Position numbers and translations under genes: made by a program. A stretch of 64,000 nt of DNA. Source: Lysobacter firmicutimachus. Lineage in GTDB: Bacteria > Pseudomonadota > Gammaproteobacteria > Xanthomonadales > Xanthomonadaceae. How positions within the stretch are numbered: the first letter of the stretch is position 1; every line of letters starts with the position of its first letter. Below, in pieces: positions 1-8,629 of this stretch. The notes below the pieces were generated by a model. The model ran no database searches. It was not told the origin of the DNA and saw only the letters and a program-made list of their open reading frames with translations. Location: NCBI RefSeq assembly GCF_037027445.1, contig NZ_JBANDL010000002.1, positions 2,976,001 through 3,040,000 on the forward strand, given 5' to 3'.

Positions 1-2382
1 GAACTTCGAGCTGCGGAACACGTCGCGCACTTCGGCGATGCCGATGATCTCTTCGCGGATCTCGACGCCGAGGATGCCCGAGGCCACCTGCTTCACCTGG
101 TCGATCACGTCATAGATGATCGAGAAGTAGCGCAGGTCGACGCCGTTGGACTCGATGATGCGGCGGGCCGAAGCGTCGGCGCGGACGTTGAAGCCGATCA
201 CCGTGGCCTTGGCGGTGGCCGCGGCGTTGGCGTCGGACTCGGTGATGCCGCCGACGCCCGAGCTGATCACGTTGATCCGGATCTGATCGTTCGACAACGC
301 CACCAGCGCCTGGCGCAGCGCTTCCACCGAACCCTGCACGTCGGCCTTGACCACCAGGTTGAGGCTCAGCTGGCCCTCGCCCTTGCCCAGCTGGGCCATG
401 ATGTCTTCCATGCGGTTGCCGGCCTGGGCGACCAGGCGCGACTCGCGGCGCTTGGCGTCGCGCTGCTGCGCCACGTCCTTGGCCAGGCGTTCGTCGTCGA
501 CGACCACGAAGTCGTCGCCGGCGTCGGGCACGCCCGACAGGCCCAGCACCTGCACCGGGATCGACGGACCGGCGCTTTCGACCTGCTTGCCGGTTTCGTC
601 GAACAGGGCGCGGACGCGGCCGTAATGCACGCCGCACACCAGATAGTCGCCCTTCTTGAGCTGGCCCTGCTGCACCAGCACGGTCGCGACCGGGCCGCGG
701 CCCTTGTCGAGCGCGGATTCGATCACCGTACCGGTGGCGCGGCCGACCGGAACCGCCTGCAGCTCAAGCACTTCGGCCTGCAGCGAGATCGCATCGAGCA
801 GATCGTCGACGCCGGCGCCGGTCTTGGCCGACAGCTCGACCATCTGGGTCTCGCCGCCGAACTCTTCGGCCACCACTTCCTCGCCGAGCAGTTCGTTCTT
901 GACCCGCAGCGGATCGGCGTCGGACTTGTCGATCTTGTTGATCGCCACGATCAGCGGCACGCCGGCCGCCTTGGCGTGCTGCACGGCTTCCTTGGTCTGC
1001 GGCATGACGCCGTCGTCGGCGGCGACCACCAGCACCACGATGTCGGTCAGCTTGGCGCCGCGCGCGCGCATCGAGGTGAAGGCGGCGTGGCCCGGGGTGT
1101 CGAGGAAGCTGATCACGCCCTTCGGCGTTTCGACGTGGTACGCGCCGATGTGCTGGGTGATGCCGCCGGCTTCGCCCGAGGCGACCTTGGTGCGGCGGAT
1201 GTAGTCCAGCAGCGAGGTCTTGCCGTGGTCGACGTGGCCCATGATCGTGACCACCGGCGGACGCGGCGCCTTGTCGCCCTGCGTCTCCTCGACGTGTGCG
1301 ATCAGCGCGTCCTCGGCGTCGTTGGCGTTGGCCTTGATCACGGTGTGGCCGAGTTCTTCGGTCACCAGCGCCGCGGTGTCGTGGTCGATGGACTGGTTGA
1401 TGGTCGCCATGACGCCCATCTTGAACAGCGCCTTGACCACGTCGCCGCCCTTGAGCGCGAGCTTCTGCGCCAGGTCGGCCACGGTGATGGTGTCGCCGAT
1501 CGCGACTTCGCGCACGATCGGCGCGGTCGGACGCGAGAAGCCGTGCTGGCCGCCGCCGGAGCGCGACTGCTCGGACTGGCGGCGCGGCTGCGGCTTGGAC
1601 TTGCCGCGCGAGCTGCTGCTGCGGCGGGCCCGGTCGGAGGCGCTGAGGTGCAGCTGGCCGGCGAAGCGGTTGGCCGCATCGTCGTCCTCGACGCCGGCGA
1701 CCATCGCGTGCGAGCCGCGGGTCTTGTGGCGCGCGGCGCTGTTGCGGTCGTCGGCGCGCGGCGCGACGGCCGGCGCCGGCTTCGGATGGCCGTGGCCGTG
1801 AACGCTCGGCGGCTTGCGCGCCGGCTCCTGCTCGGCGGTCGGCGCGGCCGCGCTGGCGTCGGCCAGCTTGGTCCGGGCTTCCTCTTCGGCCTTGGCCCGC
1901 GCTGCGTCCTCGGCGGCCTGGCGCGCGGCCTCGACGGCCTCGGCGCGACGGCGGTCGTCCTCGGCCAGGCGCTGCTGCTCGGCCAGGTTGCGCTGCTTGG
2001 ACTCCTCGAGCTTGCGCAGGATCTCCGCGCGCTCGTCGTTGTCCGTCGCGCCCGAACCGCCCTCGTTCGGCTTGACCAAGGTCACCTTCTTGCGCACGAC
2101 CACGTCGACGGTGGTGCGGTTCTTGCCGCCGCCGACGGTGATTTCCTGCTTGCGGCTGCGGTTGAGGGTGATCTTCTTCGACGCCTCGTCCGCATCGGCC
2201 GGCTTGTCGGCCTTGCCGTGGGAGCGCTTGAGGAAGCCGAGCAGCTTGACTTTTTCGATGCTGGTCACGACCTGGTCGGGGCCGCTGAACTTCATGCCGG
2301 CCTCGGCCAGCTGTTCCAGCAACTTCTCGACCGGCGTGTTCACCAGTTCGGCCAGCTTGCGGATGGTGGTTTGCTGCGACAT
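1..2382 (-). CDS. infB: Translation initiation factor IF-2 (3' end cut by window edge)
   Basis: IF-2 is the GTPase that places initiator fMet-tRNA on the 30S subunit. The 794 visible codons start [14 protein letters not shown], a typical IF2_N domain. A long charged, Ala/Glu/Arg-rich linker follows, then the GTPase domain. The P-loop GHVDHGKT is near residue 382, DTPGH starts near 428, and an NKID motif follows about 55 residues later. The C-terminal domains run off the left edge. It is the last visible gene of tRNA-fMet-rimP-nusA-infB, the order also known from E. coli. A 221-bp gap with a strong stem-loop separates it from nusA. Family identity is certain. Confidence 0.98.
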   Translation of the reverse strand, partial: MSQQTTIRKLAELVNTPVEKLLEQLAEAGMKFSGPDQVVTSIEKVKLLGFLKRSHGKADKPADADEASKKITLNRSRKQEITVGGGKNRTTVDVVVRKKVTLVKPNEGGSGATDNDERAEILRKLEESKQRNLAEQQRLAEDDRRRAEAVEAARQAAEDAARAKAEEEARTKLADASAAAPTAEQEPARKPPSVHGHGHPKPAPAVAPRADDRNSAARHKTRGSHAMVAGVEDDDAANRFAGQLHLSASDRARRSSSSRGKSKPQPRRQSEQSRSGGGQHGFSRPTAPIVREVAIGDTITVADLAQKLALKGGDVVKALFKMGVMATINQSIDHDTAALVTEELGHTVIKANANDAEDALIAHVEETQGDKAPRPPVVTIMGHVDHGKTSLLDYIRRTKVASGEAGGITQHIGAYHVETPKGVISFLDTPGHAAFTSMRARGAKLTDIVVLVVAADDGVMPQTKEAVQHAKAAGVPLIVAINKIDKSDADPLRVKNELLGEEVVAEEFGGETQMVELSAKTGAGVDDLLDAISLQAEVLELQAVPVGRATGTVIESALDKGRGPVATVLVQQGQLKKGDYLVCGVHYGRVRALFDETGKQVESAGPSIPVQVLGLSGVPDAGDDFVVVDDERLAKDVAQQRDAKRRESRLVAQAGNRMEDIMAQLGKGEGQLSLNLVVKADVQGSVEALRQALVALSNDQIRINVISSGVGGITESDANAAATAKATVIGFNVRADASARRIIESNGVDLRYFSIIYDVIDQVKQVASGILGVEIREEIIGIAEVRDVFRSSKF

Positions 2383-2548
2383 TCGGTTTTCCGTGTCCTC
2401 GTGGCGCGGGACGGATCCCGCGCGTGATGGCGCCATTCTAGCTCCGCGCGCGCCGCACGACCGGCTCGCGCAGGCCTTCTTGGCCTGCCCGCGGACCGGG
2501 CCATGCCCGATCCTGCGAATCCGCGCCCGGCCGGGCCGGTGGCGGGGT

Positions 2549-2580
2549 GCCGCAAGACGCTCCCCGGAGCCTCTTGCGGC
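2549..2580 (-). other. Stem-loop in the nusA-infB spacer
   Basis: A 15-bp inverted repeat with one mismatch and a 2-base loop lies in the 221-bp spacer between nusA and infB. The left arm starts GCCGCAAGA and the right arm ends TCTTGCGGC. No T-run follows in the infB direction, so it does not look like a simple terminator. It could be a processing site or a translational control hairpin; this is inference. Confidence 0.5.
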
Positions 2581-2603
2581 GGTGATTACCTCGACTCGCT
2601 AAT

Positions 2604-4091
2604 TCACTCGAACCAGTGCTTGCGCGCTTCCATGATCAGGGCCTTGGCCCGCTCTTCGTCCACGCCCTCGATATCGGTCAGCTCGTCGGTGGCCAGGTCG
2701 GCCAGGTCGTCGCGGGTGACCACGCCGCGCGAGGCGAGCGTGAACGCCAGCGCCTCGTCCATGCCGTCCAGCGACAGCAGGTCGGCGGCGGGCTGGTGCT
2801 CGTCGAGCTCCTCTTCGGCGGCCAGGGCCTCGTTGAGCAGGGCGTCGCGGGCGCGGGCGCGCAGCTCCTCGACGATGTCCTCGTCGAAGCCCTCCACCGC
2901 CAGCAGCTCGCCGACCGGCACGTAGGCGATTTCCTCGACCGTGCTGAAGCCTTCCGAGACCAGGATGCCGGCGATTTCCTCGTCGACCTCGAGCTTGTCC
3001 TGGAACAGCTGACGCGCCGACGCCTGTTCGGCCTCGGACTTGGCGGTGACCTGGTCCTGGGTCATGACGTTGAGCTGCCAGCCCGACAGGCGGCTGGCCA
3101 GGCGCACGTTCTGGCCGCCCTTGCCGATCGCCTGGGCCAGACGGTCCTCGGCCACGGCCAGGTCCATCGAATGCTTTTCTTCGTCGACGATGATCGACTG
3201 CACTTCCGCCGGCGCCATCGCGTTGATCACGAACTGGGCCGGATTGTCCGACCACAGCACGATGTCCACGCGCTCGCCGTTGAGTTCGTTCGACACCGCC
3301 TGCACGCGCGAACCGCGCATGCCGATGCAGGCGCCGATCGGATCGGTGCGGTTGTCGTGGGCGAGCACGGCGATCTTGGCGCGGTCGCCCGGATCGCGCG
3401 CGCAGGCCTTGATCGAGACCAGGCCCTGGCCGACTTCCGGCACTTCGAGCTTGAACAGCTCCATCATGAATTCCGGCGCGGCGCGGCTGATGAACAGCTG
3501 CGGGCCGCGCGGCTCGGTGCGCACGTCCTGCAGGTAGCCGCGGACGCGGTCGCCGGCGCGCAGCACGTCGCGCGGGATGCCCTTGTCCTTGGGGATGATC
3601 GCCTCGGCGTTGCCGCCCAGGTCGACGTAGATGTTGCCGCGCTCCACGCGCTTGACGATGCCGGTGACCAGTTCGCCGACGCGGTCCTTCCACGCGTCGA
3701 CGACCTGCGCGCGCTCGGCTTCGCGCACGCGCTGCACGATCACCTGCTTGGCGGCCTGGGCGGCGATGCGGCCGAATTCGGGGTTCTCGATCTGCTCTTC
3801 GATGTAATCGCCGACCTCGACGCCTTCGACCTCGTCGACCGCGTCCATCAGGCGGATCTGGCGGTCCGGCGACTCCATGACCACGTCGTCGGCCACCACT
3901 TCCATGCGCCGGAACGTCTCGTAGCTGCCGTCCTTCTGGTCGATGGACACGCGCACCAGCACATCCTCGTCGTGGTAGCGCTTCTTCGCGGCCGAAGCCA
4001 GCGCGGCCTCGATGGCCTCGAAGATGACCTCGCGCGGCACGCCCTTTTCGTTGGCGACCGCATCCACCACCAGCAACAGTTCCTTGCTCAT
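2604..4091 (-). CDS. nusA: Transcription termination/antitermination factor NusA
   Basis: NusA binds RNA polymerase and modulates pausing, termination and antitermination. The 495-aa product starts MSKELLLVVDAVANEKGVPRE, the standard NusA N-terminal domain. An S1 domain follows (GIVKRVERGNIYVDLG), then two KH domains (IGMRGSRVQAV and IGKGGQNVRLA). Two acidic helix-hairpin repeats finish the protein, including LLSLDGMDEALAFTLASRG. That is the long gammaproteobacterial form. An upstream in-frame ATG would add MRSDE, but the MSKEL start matches the family. rimP ends 84 bases upstream, so the two are probably co-transcribed. Confidence 0.97.
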   Translation of the reverse strand: MSKELLLVVDAVANEKGVPREVIFEAIEAALASAAKKRYHDEDVLVRVSIDQKDGSYETFRRMEVVADDVVMESPDRQIRLMDAVDEVEGVEVGDYIEEQIENPEFGRIAAQAAKQVIVQRVREAERAQVVDAWKDRVGELVTGIVKRVERGNIYVDLGGNAEAIIPKDKGIPRDVLRAGDRVRGYLQDVRTEPRGPQLFISRAAPEFMMELFKLEVPEVGQGLVSIKACARDPGDRAKIAVLAHDNRTDPIGACIGMRGSRVQAVSNELNGERVDIVLWSDNPAQFVINAMAPAEVQSIIVDEEKHSMDLAVAEDRLAQAIGKGGQNVRLASRLSGWQLNVMTQDQVTAKSEAEQASARQLFQDKLEVDEEIAGILVSEGFSTVEEIAYVPVGELLAVEGFDEDIVEELRARARDALLNEALAAEEELDEHQPAADLLSLDGMDEALAFTLASRGVVTRDDLADLATDELTDIEGVDEERAKALIMEARKHWFE

Positions 4092-4175
4092 TTCGTCACT
4101 CCGCACGGGTCGGCGTTCCGCCGCCGGCTTTTCGGGTTGGTAATCGGCTGGAAGCGTCCCGCGCTCCCATGTTCG

Positions 4176-4763
4176 TCACTTCTTCTTCGACGCGTCCTGC
4201 TTCGAAGCCTTGTCCTTGGTCGGCTTGCCGCGGCTCGGGCTGCCCTTGCTCGGGGCGAAGCCCAGCGCGGCCCAGTCCGGCACGATCCGGCCCTTGTCGA
4301 TGTTCGAAAACGGCACCGCGAACCGCACGCCGTCGACCGCGAACGCGACCTGCTCGCCCTCCACGCCGAGGATCTCCCCCTGCAGGCGGCGACGGCCTTC
4401 GTGCGGCAGCTTGAGGCCGACCTTGGCGGTCTCGCCGGCGAAACGGCGGTAGTGCTCGATCGTGAACAGCGGCCGGTCGATGCCCGGCGAGGACACTTCG
4501 AGGTTGTAGTTGCCGCTGATCGGGTCCTCGACGTCGAGCTGCGCCGACACTTCGCGGCTGACCGCTTCGCAGTCTTCGATCGTCACCGAGCGCGGCTCCT
4601 GGCCTTCCGGCGTGGCGTCGAGCTCGGCCGCCGGCACGTCGATGTACAGGCGCAGGGTCGCGCTGCCCGGCGCCGGCAGGTATTCGATGCCAAGCAGCTC
4701 CACGCCCAGCGACGCGATGGTCGGAGCGAGCATTTCGGCGATTTGGGTGGCCTTGTCCGTCAC
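4176..4763 (-). CDS. rimP: Ribosome maturation factor RimP
   Basis: RimP helps mature the 30S subunit. With a GTG start the product is 195 aa, beginning [29 protein letters not shown], the conserved RimP N-terminus. The central motif [23 protein letters not shown] is diagnostic. The C-terminus carries a Lys/Ser-rich tail after residue 170 ([10 protein letters not shown]) beyond the SH3-like domain. An ATG 55 codons upstream is open in frame, but its extension does not resemble the family. It lies between tRNA-fMet and nusA, as in other gammaproteobacteria. Confidence 0.95.
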   Translation of the reverse strand: MTDKATQIAEMLAPTIASLGVELLGIEYLPAPGSATLRLYIDVPAAELDATPEGQEPRSVTIEDCEAVSREVSAQLDVEDPISGNYNLEVSSPGIDRPLFTIEHYRRFAGETAKVGLKLPHEGRRRLQGEILGVEGEQVAFAVDGVRFAVPFSNIDKGRIVPDWAALGFAPSKGSPSRGKPTKDKASKQDASKKK

Positions 4764-4923
4764 GCGCCGGAACTCCCTATGTTGCGATTGCCAAGAGGTG
4801 CGACTGGTTACGACCAATCTTTCGATACGCGAAGCTTGTGTACGCCGAGCGGTAACCGCGAGGCCCTGCGGCTTGGTAGCGCCGCGAACCGCGTTGCGCC
4901 CCGGATCGCGGAAACGCAGAAAC

Positions 4924-4950
4924 GACAAAGGGCCCGTTGGGCCCCTTGTC
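4924..4950 (-). terminator. Strong hairpin in rimP leader (attenuator candidate)
   Basis: Two 12-base arms, GACAAGGGGCCC and GGGCCCTTTGTC, pair with a single G-U wobble around a 3-base loop on the minus strand. A short T-containing tail (GTTTC) follows. It lies about 160 bases before the rimP start. It could be an attenuator or a processing hairpin. Confidence 0.5.
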
Positions 4951-5015
4951 CGTTACCGCTGGATTTCGGCGTGATCGCGCGAGCAGAGCGCGACCACAAA
5001 GCCCGAGCCTTAGGC

Positions 5016-5039
5016 AAAAAGAAAGCCTCCTTGGAGACT
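5016..5039 (-). terminator. Terminator-like hairpin just after tRNA-fMet
   Basis: On the minus strand AGTCTCC pairs with GGAGGCT (one G-U wobble) and is followed by TTCTTTTT. It lies 15 bases past the tRNA 3' end. It may end tRNA-only transcripts, with partial read-through into rimP. Confidence 0.6.
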
Positions 5040-5054
5040 CTCTTCAGCCGAAGC

Positions 5055-5131
5055 TGGTAGCGGGGGCAGGATTTGAACCTGCGACCTTCGGGTTATGAGC
5101 CCGACGAGCTGCCAGACTGCTCCACCCCGCA
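5055..5131 (-). tRNA. tRNA-fMet (CAU), initiator
   Basis: This 77-nt cloverleaf has anticodon CAU and an encoded CCA end. Initiator marks are visible: three consecutive G-C pairs at the bottom of the anticodon stem (GGG/CCC) and an unpaired 1-72 position. Here position 1 is U and position 72 is U, whereas E. coli has C1/A72. The T arm (GGTTCAAATCC) is canonical. Its place ahead of rimP-nusA-infB matches E. coli metY. Confidence 0.95.
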
Positions 5132-5285
5132 TCAGGCCGACCATGATAGCGGTCGGCGTCACTTCCTGCAAGCCTTCGATCTCGATTCGGGATCTCCGCT
5201 TGCCCTGCGTTCCGTGGTCGTTGCCGACTGCGTCTCGCAGGACCGCAATAATAAGGCGGTTTCAAAATTATTCAAGTCTTATTTC

Positions 5286-5426
5286 GGGATTCGGGATTCG
5301 GGATTCGGGATTCGGGATTGGGGATTGGGGATTGGCGAGCAGGCGCTCGTCGCTCCAACCCCACCCGCTATCCGCGCCCCACCCGCTAGCGGCGAACCGC
5401 TTGAACGAATCCCCAATCCCGAATCC
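5286..5426 (+). repeat. GGGATTC heptamer array with inverted partner
   Basis: Seven G-runs of 3-4 bases lie at 5286-5330, spaced mostly 7 bases apart by ATTC or ATT linkers. An inverted pair (ATCCCCAATCCCGAATCCC type) lies near 5407-5427. The G-run spacing fits the canonical four-run G-quadruplex rule. The same element type lies at 17472-17590, and a G-rich variant at 24411-24578. Confidence 0.8.
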
Positions 5427-5432
5427 CGGCCC

Positions 5433-5460
5433 AAAAACAAAAGGGCCGCGGAGCGGCCCT
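5433..5460 (-). terminator. Rho-independent terminator of the nuo operon
   Basis: On the minus strand AGGGCCGC pairs with GCGGCCCT around a short loop and is followed by TTTGTTTTT. It lies 26 bases past the nuoN stop codon. Confidence 0.85.
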
Positions 5461-5486
5461 CTCGTAACGCTTGCGGCCTAAAGGGC

Positions 5487-6932
5487 TCAGGCCTGGAAGG
5501 CGCGCAGGCACCAGTCCATGATCGGGTTCCAGGCGATGCCCAGCGCCAGCAGGCCCAGGGCGTTGACGCCGAACACCACGCGCAGCGGGCGGTCGTCGCT
5601 CGGCGCCGGCATCTTGCCGTCCGGCTCGTCGAAGTACATGGCCTTGATCACGCGCAGGTAGTAGAAGGCGCCGATCACCGCGAACACGATGCCGACGATC
5701 GCCAGCCACAGCATGTCGCCGTGCAGCGCGGCCTTGAGCACCGCCAGCTTGGCCCAGAAGCCCAGGAACGGCGGCAGGCCGGCCAGCGAGGCCATCACGC
5801 ACAGGACCATGCCGGCCATCCACGGGCTGCGCGCGTTGAGGCCTTTGTAGTCGTCGATCTTGTCGGCCTCGAAACCGCGGCCGGACATGACGATGATCGC
5901 GGCGAAGGCCGCCGCCGACATCAGCGCGTAGCTGATGGCGTAGAACGCCGCCGCGGCGAAGCCCTGCCCGCCCCCGCCGGCCATGCCGATGAACAGGAAG
6001 CCGACGTGGGACACGGTCGAGTAAGCGAGCAGGCGCTTGAGGTTGGTCTGCACCAGCGCGCTGAGGTTGCCGATCGCCAGCGACAGCACCGCCAGACCGG
6101 CCAGCAGCAGGCGCCAGTGGCCGTCCTGGCCGGCCGCGCCGACTTCGAGCAGACGGTAGGTCATGCCGAACGCCGCCAGCTTCGGCGCCGCGCCGATGAA
6201 CAACGTGATCGGGGTCGGCGCGCCCTGATAGACGTCCGGCAGCCACATGTGGAACGGCGCCGCGCCGAACTTGAAGGCGATGCCGGCGACCACGAACACC
6301 ACGCCGGTGATCAACATCAGCGAGGACGGGCCGACCTGAGTCGCGACCGCGATCTGGTCCAGCATCAGGCTGCCGGTGGCGCCGTAGATCAGCGACAGGC
6401 CGTACAGCAGCAGGCCCGAGGCCAGCGCGCCGAGCACGAAGTACTTGATCGCCGCTTCCGAGGCCAGCGGACTGTCGCGATCGACCGCGACCAGCGCGTA
6501 GGAGCACAGCGCCAGCATTTCCAGGCCCAGGTAGACCATCACCAGGCTGCCGGCCGAGACCAGCAGCATCATGCCGGCCAGGGCGAACAGCATCAGCACC
6601 GCGACTTCGCCCTTGTACAGGCCGCGCGAGCGCAGGTAGGGCCAGGTATAGATCAGCGACAGGATGCCGACCACGCCGATGCCGAGCTTGAGCACGTCGG
6701 CGGCGGTATCGCGCACGAACATGCCGGCCAGCACCGAACCGTGGCCGCCGACGTCGAAGGCGATCAGCGCGGTGGCGACCGCGACCGTCGCGATCGCGAA
6801 CACGTGGGAGACGATGCGATTGCGCTCCTCGACGAACAGGTCGAGCATCAACAGCGCGAACGCGCCGAGGATCACCACCAGTTCGGGCAGCAGGGGCATC
6901 AGATCGGCGAAGGTCCGTACGGGCATGTTCAT
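5487..6932 (-). CDS. nuoN: NADH-quinone oxidoreductase subunit N
   Basis: NuoN is one of three antiporter-like proton-channel subunits in the membrane arm of respiratory complex I. The 481-aa product is almost entirely hydrophobic helices, starting MNMPVRTFADLMPLLPELVVILGAF. It carries the conserved core LKRLLAYSTVSHVGFLF, with the channel lysine region near residue 300. Length matches the family. It is the last gene of the 14-gene operon. It is separated from nuoM by an unusual 160-bp repeat-bearing gap and followed by a terminator. Confidence 0.98.
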   Translation of the reverse strand: MNMPVRTFADLMPLLPELVVILGAFALLMLDLFVEERNRIVSHVFAIATVAVATALIAFDVGGHGSVLAGMFVRDTAADVLKLGIGVVGILSLIYTWPYLRSRGLYKGEVAVLMLFALAGMMLLVSAGSLVMVYLGLEMLALCSYALVAVDRDSPLASEAAIKYFVLGALASGLLLYGLSLIYGATGSLMLDQIAVATQVGPSSLMLITGVVFVVAGIAFKFGAAPFHMWLPDVYQGAPTPITLFIGAAPKLAAFGMTYRLLEVGAAGQDGHWRLLLAGLAVLSLAIGNLSALVQTNLKRLLAYSTVSHVGFLFIGMAGGGGQGFAAAAFYAISYALMSAAAFAAIIVMSGRGFEADKIDDYKGLNARSPWMAGMVLCVMASLAGLPPFLGFWAKLAVLKAALHGDMLWLAIVGIVFAVIGAFYYLRVIKAMYFDEPDGKMPAPSDDRPLRVVFGVNALGLLALGIAWNPIMDWCLRAFQA

Positions 6933-7092
6933 TAGTGCATCTCTTGGCGGATCCGGCTCGGCGGCGAGCCTTACTCTAGAAGCGAACGGAGGGAAGTGAG
7001 AAGTGAGCGCACCCGCGCCCTGCCTTTCTCCCGCCCCTCACTCCTCGCTGCTACTCACTTCCAGGACGGCGGGCCGACGGCCCGCTGTCCGC
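6933..7092. repeat. Inverted GGAAGTGAG repeat in the nuoM-nuoN gap
   Basis: A 160-bp non-coding gap interrupts an otherwise compact operon. GGAAGTGAG (6992-7000) is inverted as CTCACTTCC (7054-7062). Further partial AGTGAG and CTCACT copies lie between. It looks like a small intergenic repeat inserted between two co-transcribed genes. Confidence 0.55.
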
Positions 7093-8610
7093 TTACAGCT
7101 TGCTGGCGACGATCTGGCTGGCCAGATTGGCGATCGCCGGCTCCATCAGGTCGGTCAAGGGCTTCGGCCACACGCCCAGGATCAGCACGCCGGCCGCGAA
7201 CACGCCCAACACCAGCGCTTCGCGCGGGTTGATGTCCTCGAGCTCGGCGACGTGGGCGTTGCCGACTTCGCCCCAGATCACCCGCTTGACCAGCCACAGG
7301 GTGTAGCCGGCGCCGACGATCAGGGTGGTGGCCGCGCCGAACGCGATCAGCGGATGCTGCTGGAACGCGGCCAGGATGACCATGAATTCGCCGACGAAGC
7401 CCGAGGTGCCCGGCAGGCCCGAGTTGGCCATCGCGAACAAGACCACGAAAGCGGCGAACCACGGCATCACGTTGGCGACGCCGCCGTAGTCCTTGATCAT
7501 GCGGCTGTGCATGCGGTCGTAGAGCACGCCGACGCAGGTGAACATCGCGCCCGACACGAAGCCGTGGCTGATCATCTGCACCATCGCGCCCTGCAGGCCC
7601 AGGCGCGCGGCGTCGGTGCCGTGCGCGTCGCCGTTGTGGACCAGGGCGAAGGCGATGAAGGTGCCCAGGGTCACGAACCCCATGTGCGAGACCGACGAGT
7701 ACGCGATCAGCTTCTTCATGTCGTCCTGGACCAGGGCGACCAGGCCGACGTAGATCACCGCGATCAGGCTCAGGGCGATCACCAGCCAGGCCCATTCGTG
7801 GCCGGCGTCCGGCACGATCGGCAGGACGAAGCGCAGGAAACCGTAGCCGCCGATCTTCAGCATGATCGCCGCCAGGATCACCGAACCGGCGGTCGGCGCC
7901 TCGACGTGCGCGTCCGGCAACCAGGTGTGGACCGGGAACATCGGCACCTTGACCGCGAACGCGATCAGGAAACCGAAGAAGATCCACATCTGCTCGGTCG
8001 CGGTGAGCTGCAGCGCGTACATGTCCGCCAACTGCCAGCTGCCGCCCTTCAAGTACAGGTAGATCAACCCGACCAGCATGAACACCGAGCCGAGGAAGGT
8101 GTACAGGAAGAACTTCACCGAGGCGTAGACGCGGCGCGGGCCGCCCCAGACGCCGATGATGATGAACATCGGGATCAGCATGCCCTCGAAGAACACGTAG
8201 AACAGCATCGCGTCAAGGGCGGAGAACACGCCGACCATCAGGCCTTCGAGGATCAGGAACGCGGCGTAGTACTGGCTGACGCGCTTGTCGATCGAGGTCC
8301 AGGCGCTGATCAGCACCAGCATCGAGGTCAGCGTGGTCAGCGCGATCAGCGCCGCCGAGATGCCGTCCGCGCCGAGGTGGTAGCGGATGTCGTAGGCCGG
8401 GATCCAGGCGTGGTCTTCGACCAGCTGCATGTTCGCGCTGGCGAAATCGCCGTGGCTGAACATCAGCAGGCTCAGGCCGAGGGTGGCGATGGCCACGATC
8501 AGCGCGAACCAGCGCGCGGTGTTGGCGCGCTCGTTGCCGAACGCGAGGGTGGCGAAGCCGCCGAGAATCGGCAGCCAGATCAGGAGGCTAAGCAAGGGCA
8601 CGGGGCTCAC
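7093..8610 (-). CDS. nuoM: NADH-quinone oxidoreductase subunit M
   Basis: NuoM is an antiporter-like proton-pumping subunit of complex I. A GTG start gives 505 aa beginning VSPVPLLSLLIWLPILGG. It is chosen because an AAGGA box lies just upstream and the hydrophobic N-terminus matches NuoM. The extra 19 residues from an upstream ATG would overlap nuoL. Conserved motifs include LPDAHVEAPTAGSVILAAIMLKIGGYG and DDMKKLIAYSSVSHMGFV. The nuoL stop lies 19 bases upstream. Confidence 0.97.
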   Translation of the reverse strand: MSPVPLLSLLIWLPILGGFATLAFGNERANTARWFALIVAIATLGLSLLMFSHGDFASANMQLVEDHAWIPAYDIRYHLGADGISAALIALTTLTSMLVLISAWTSIDKRVSQYYAAFLILEGLMVGVFSALDAMLFYVFFEGMLIPMFIIIGVWGGPRRVYASVKFFLYTFLGSVFMLVGLIYLYLKGGSWQLADMYALQLTATEQMWIFFGFLIAFAVKVPMFPVHTWLPDAHVEAPTAGSVILAAIMLKIGGYGFLRFVLPIVPDAGHEWAWLVIALSLIAVIYVGLVALVQDDMKKLIAYSSVSHMGFVTLGTFIAFALVHNGDAHGTDAARLGLQGAMVQMISHGFVSGAMFTCVGVLYDRMHSRMIKDYGGVANVMPWFAAFVVLFAMANSGLPGTSGFVGEFMVILAAFQQHPLIAFGAATTLIVGAGYTLWLVKRVIWGEVGNAHVAELEDINPREALVLGVFAAGVLILGVWPKPLTDLMEPAIANLASQIVASKL

Positions 8611-8629
8611 GTCGGGTGTCCTTGTCGGA

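Larger units (their letters stand above)
4764..5054 (-). other. Leader between tRNA-fMet and rimP
   Basis: This 291-bp untranslated stretch holds two hairpins, annotated separately, and no convincing gene. It should be the 5' leader of rimP-nusA-infB when transcription begins at the tRNA. In E. coli this operon is autoregulated through NusA-sensitive terminators in the same place. Here that role is inferred from layout only. Confidence 0.5.
5132..5486. other. Spacer between nuoN and tRNA-fMet
   Basis: This 355-bp spacer contains the nuo operon terminator and a GGGATTC heptamer array paired with an inverted partial copy, both listed separately. No gene is evident. Confidence 0.6.

Noticed and set aside
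625..2427. Long open frame opposite infB
   Set aside because: It is a GC-rich antisense shadow: the minus-strand frame encodes an unmistakable IF-2 over the same bases.
2616..5060. 814-codon plus-strand open frame across nusA and rimP
   Set aside because: The composition is His/Arg/Leu/Ala-rich with no domain. It runs antisense to two well-conserved genes and into tRNA-fMet.
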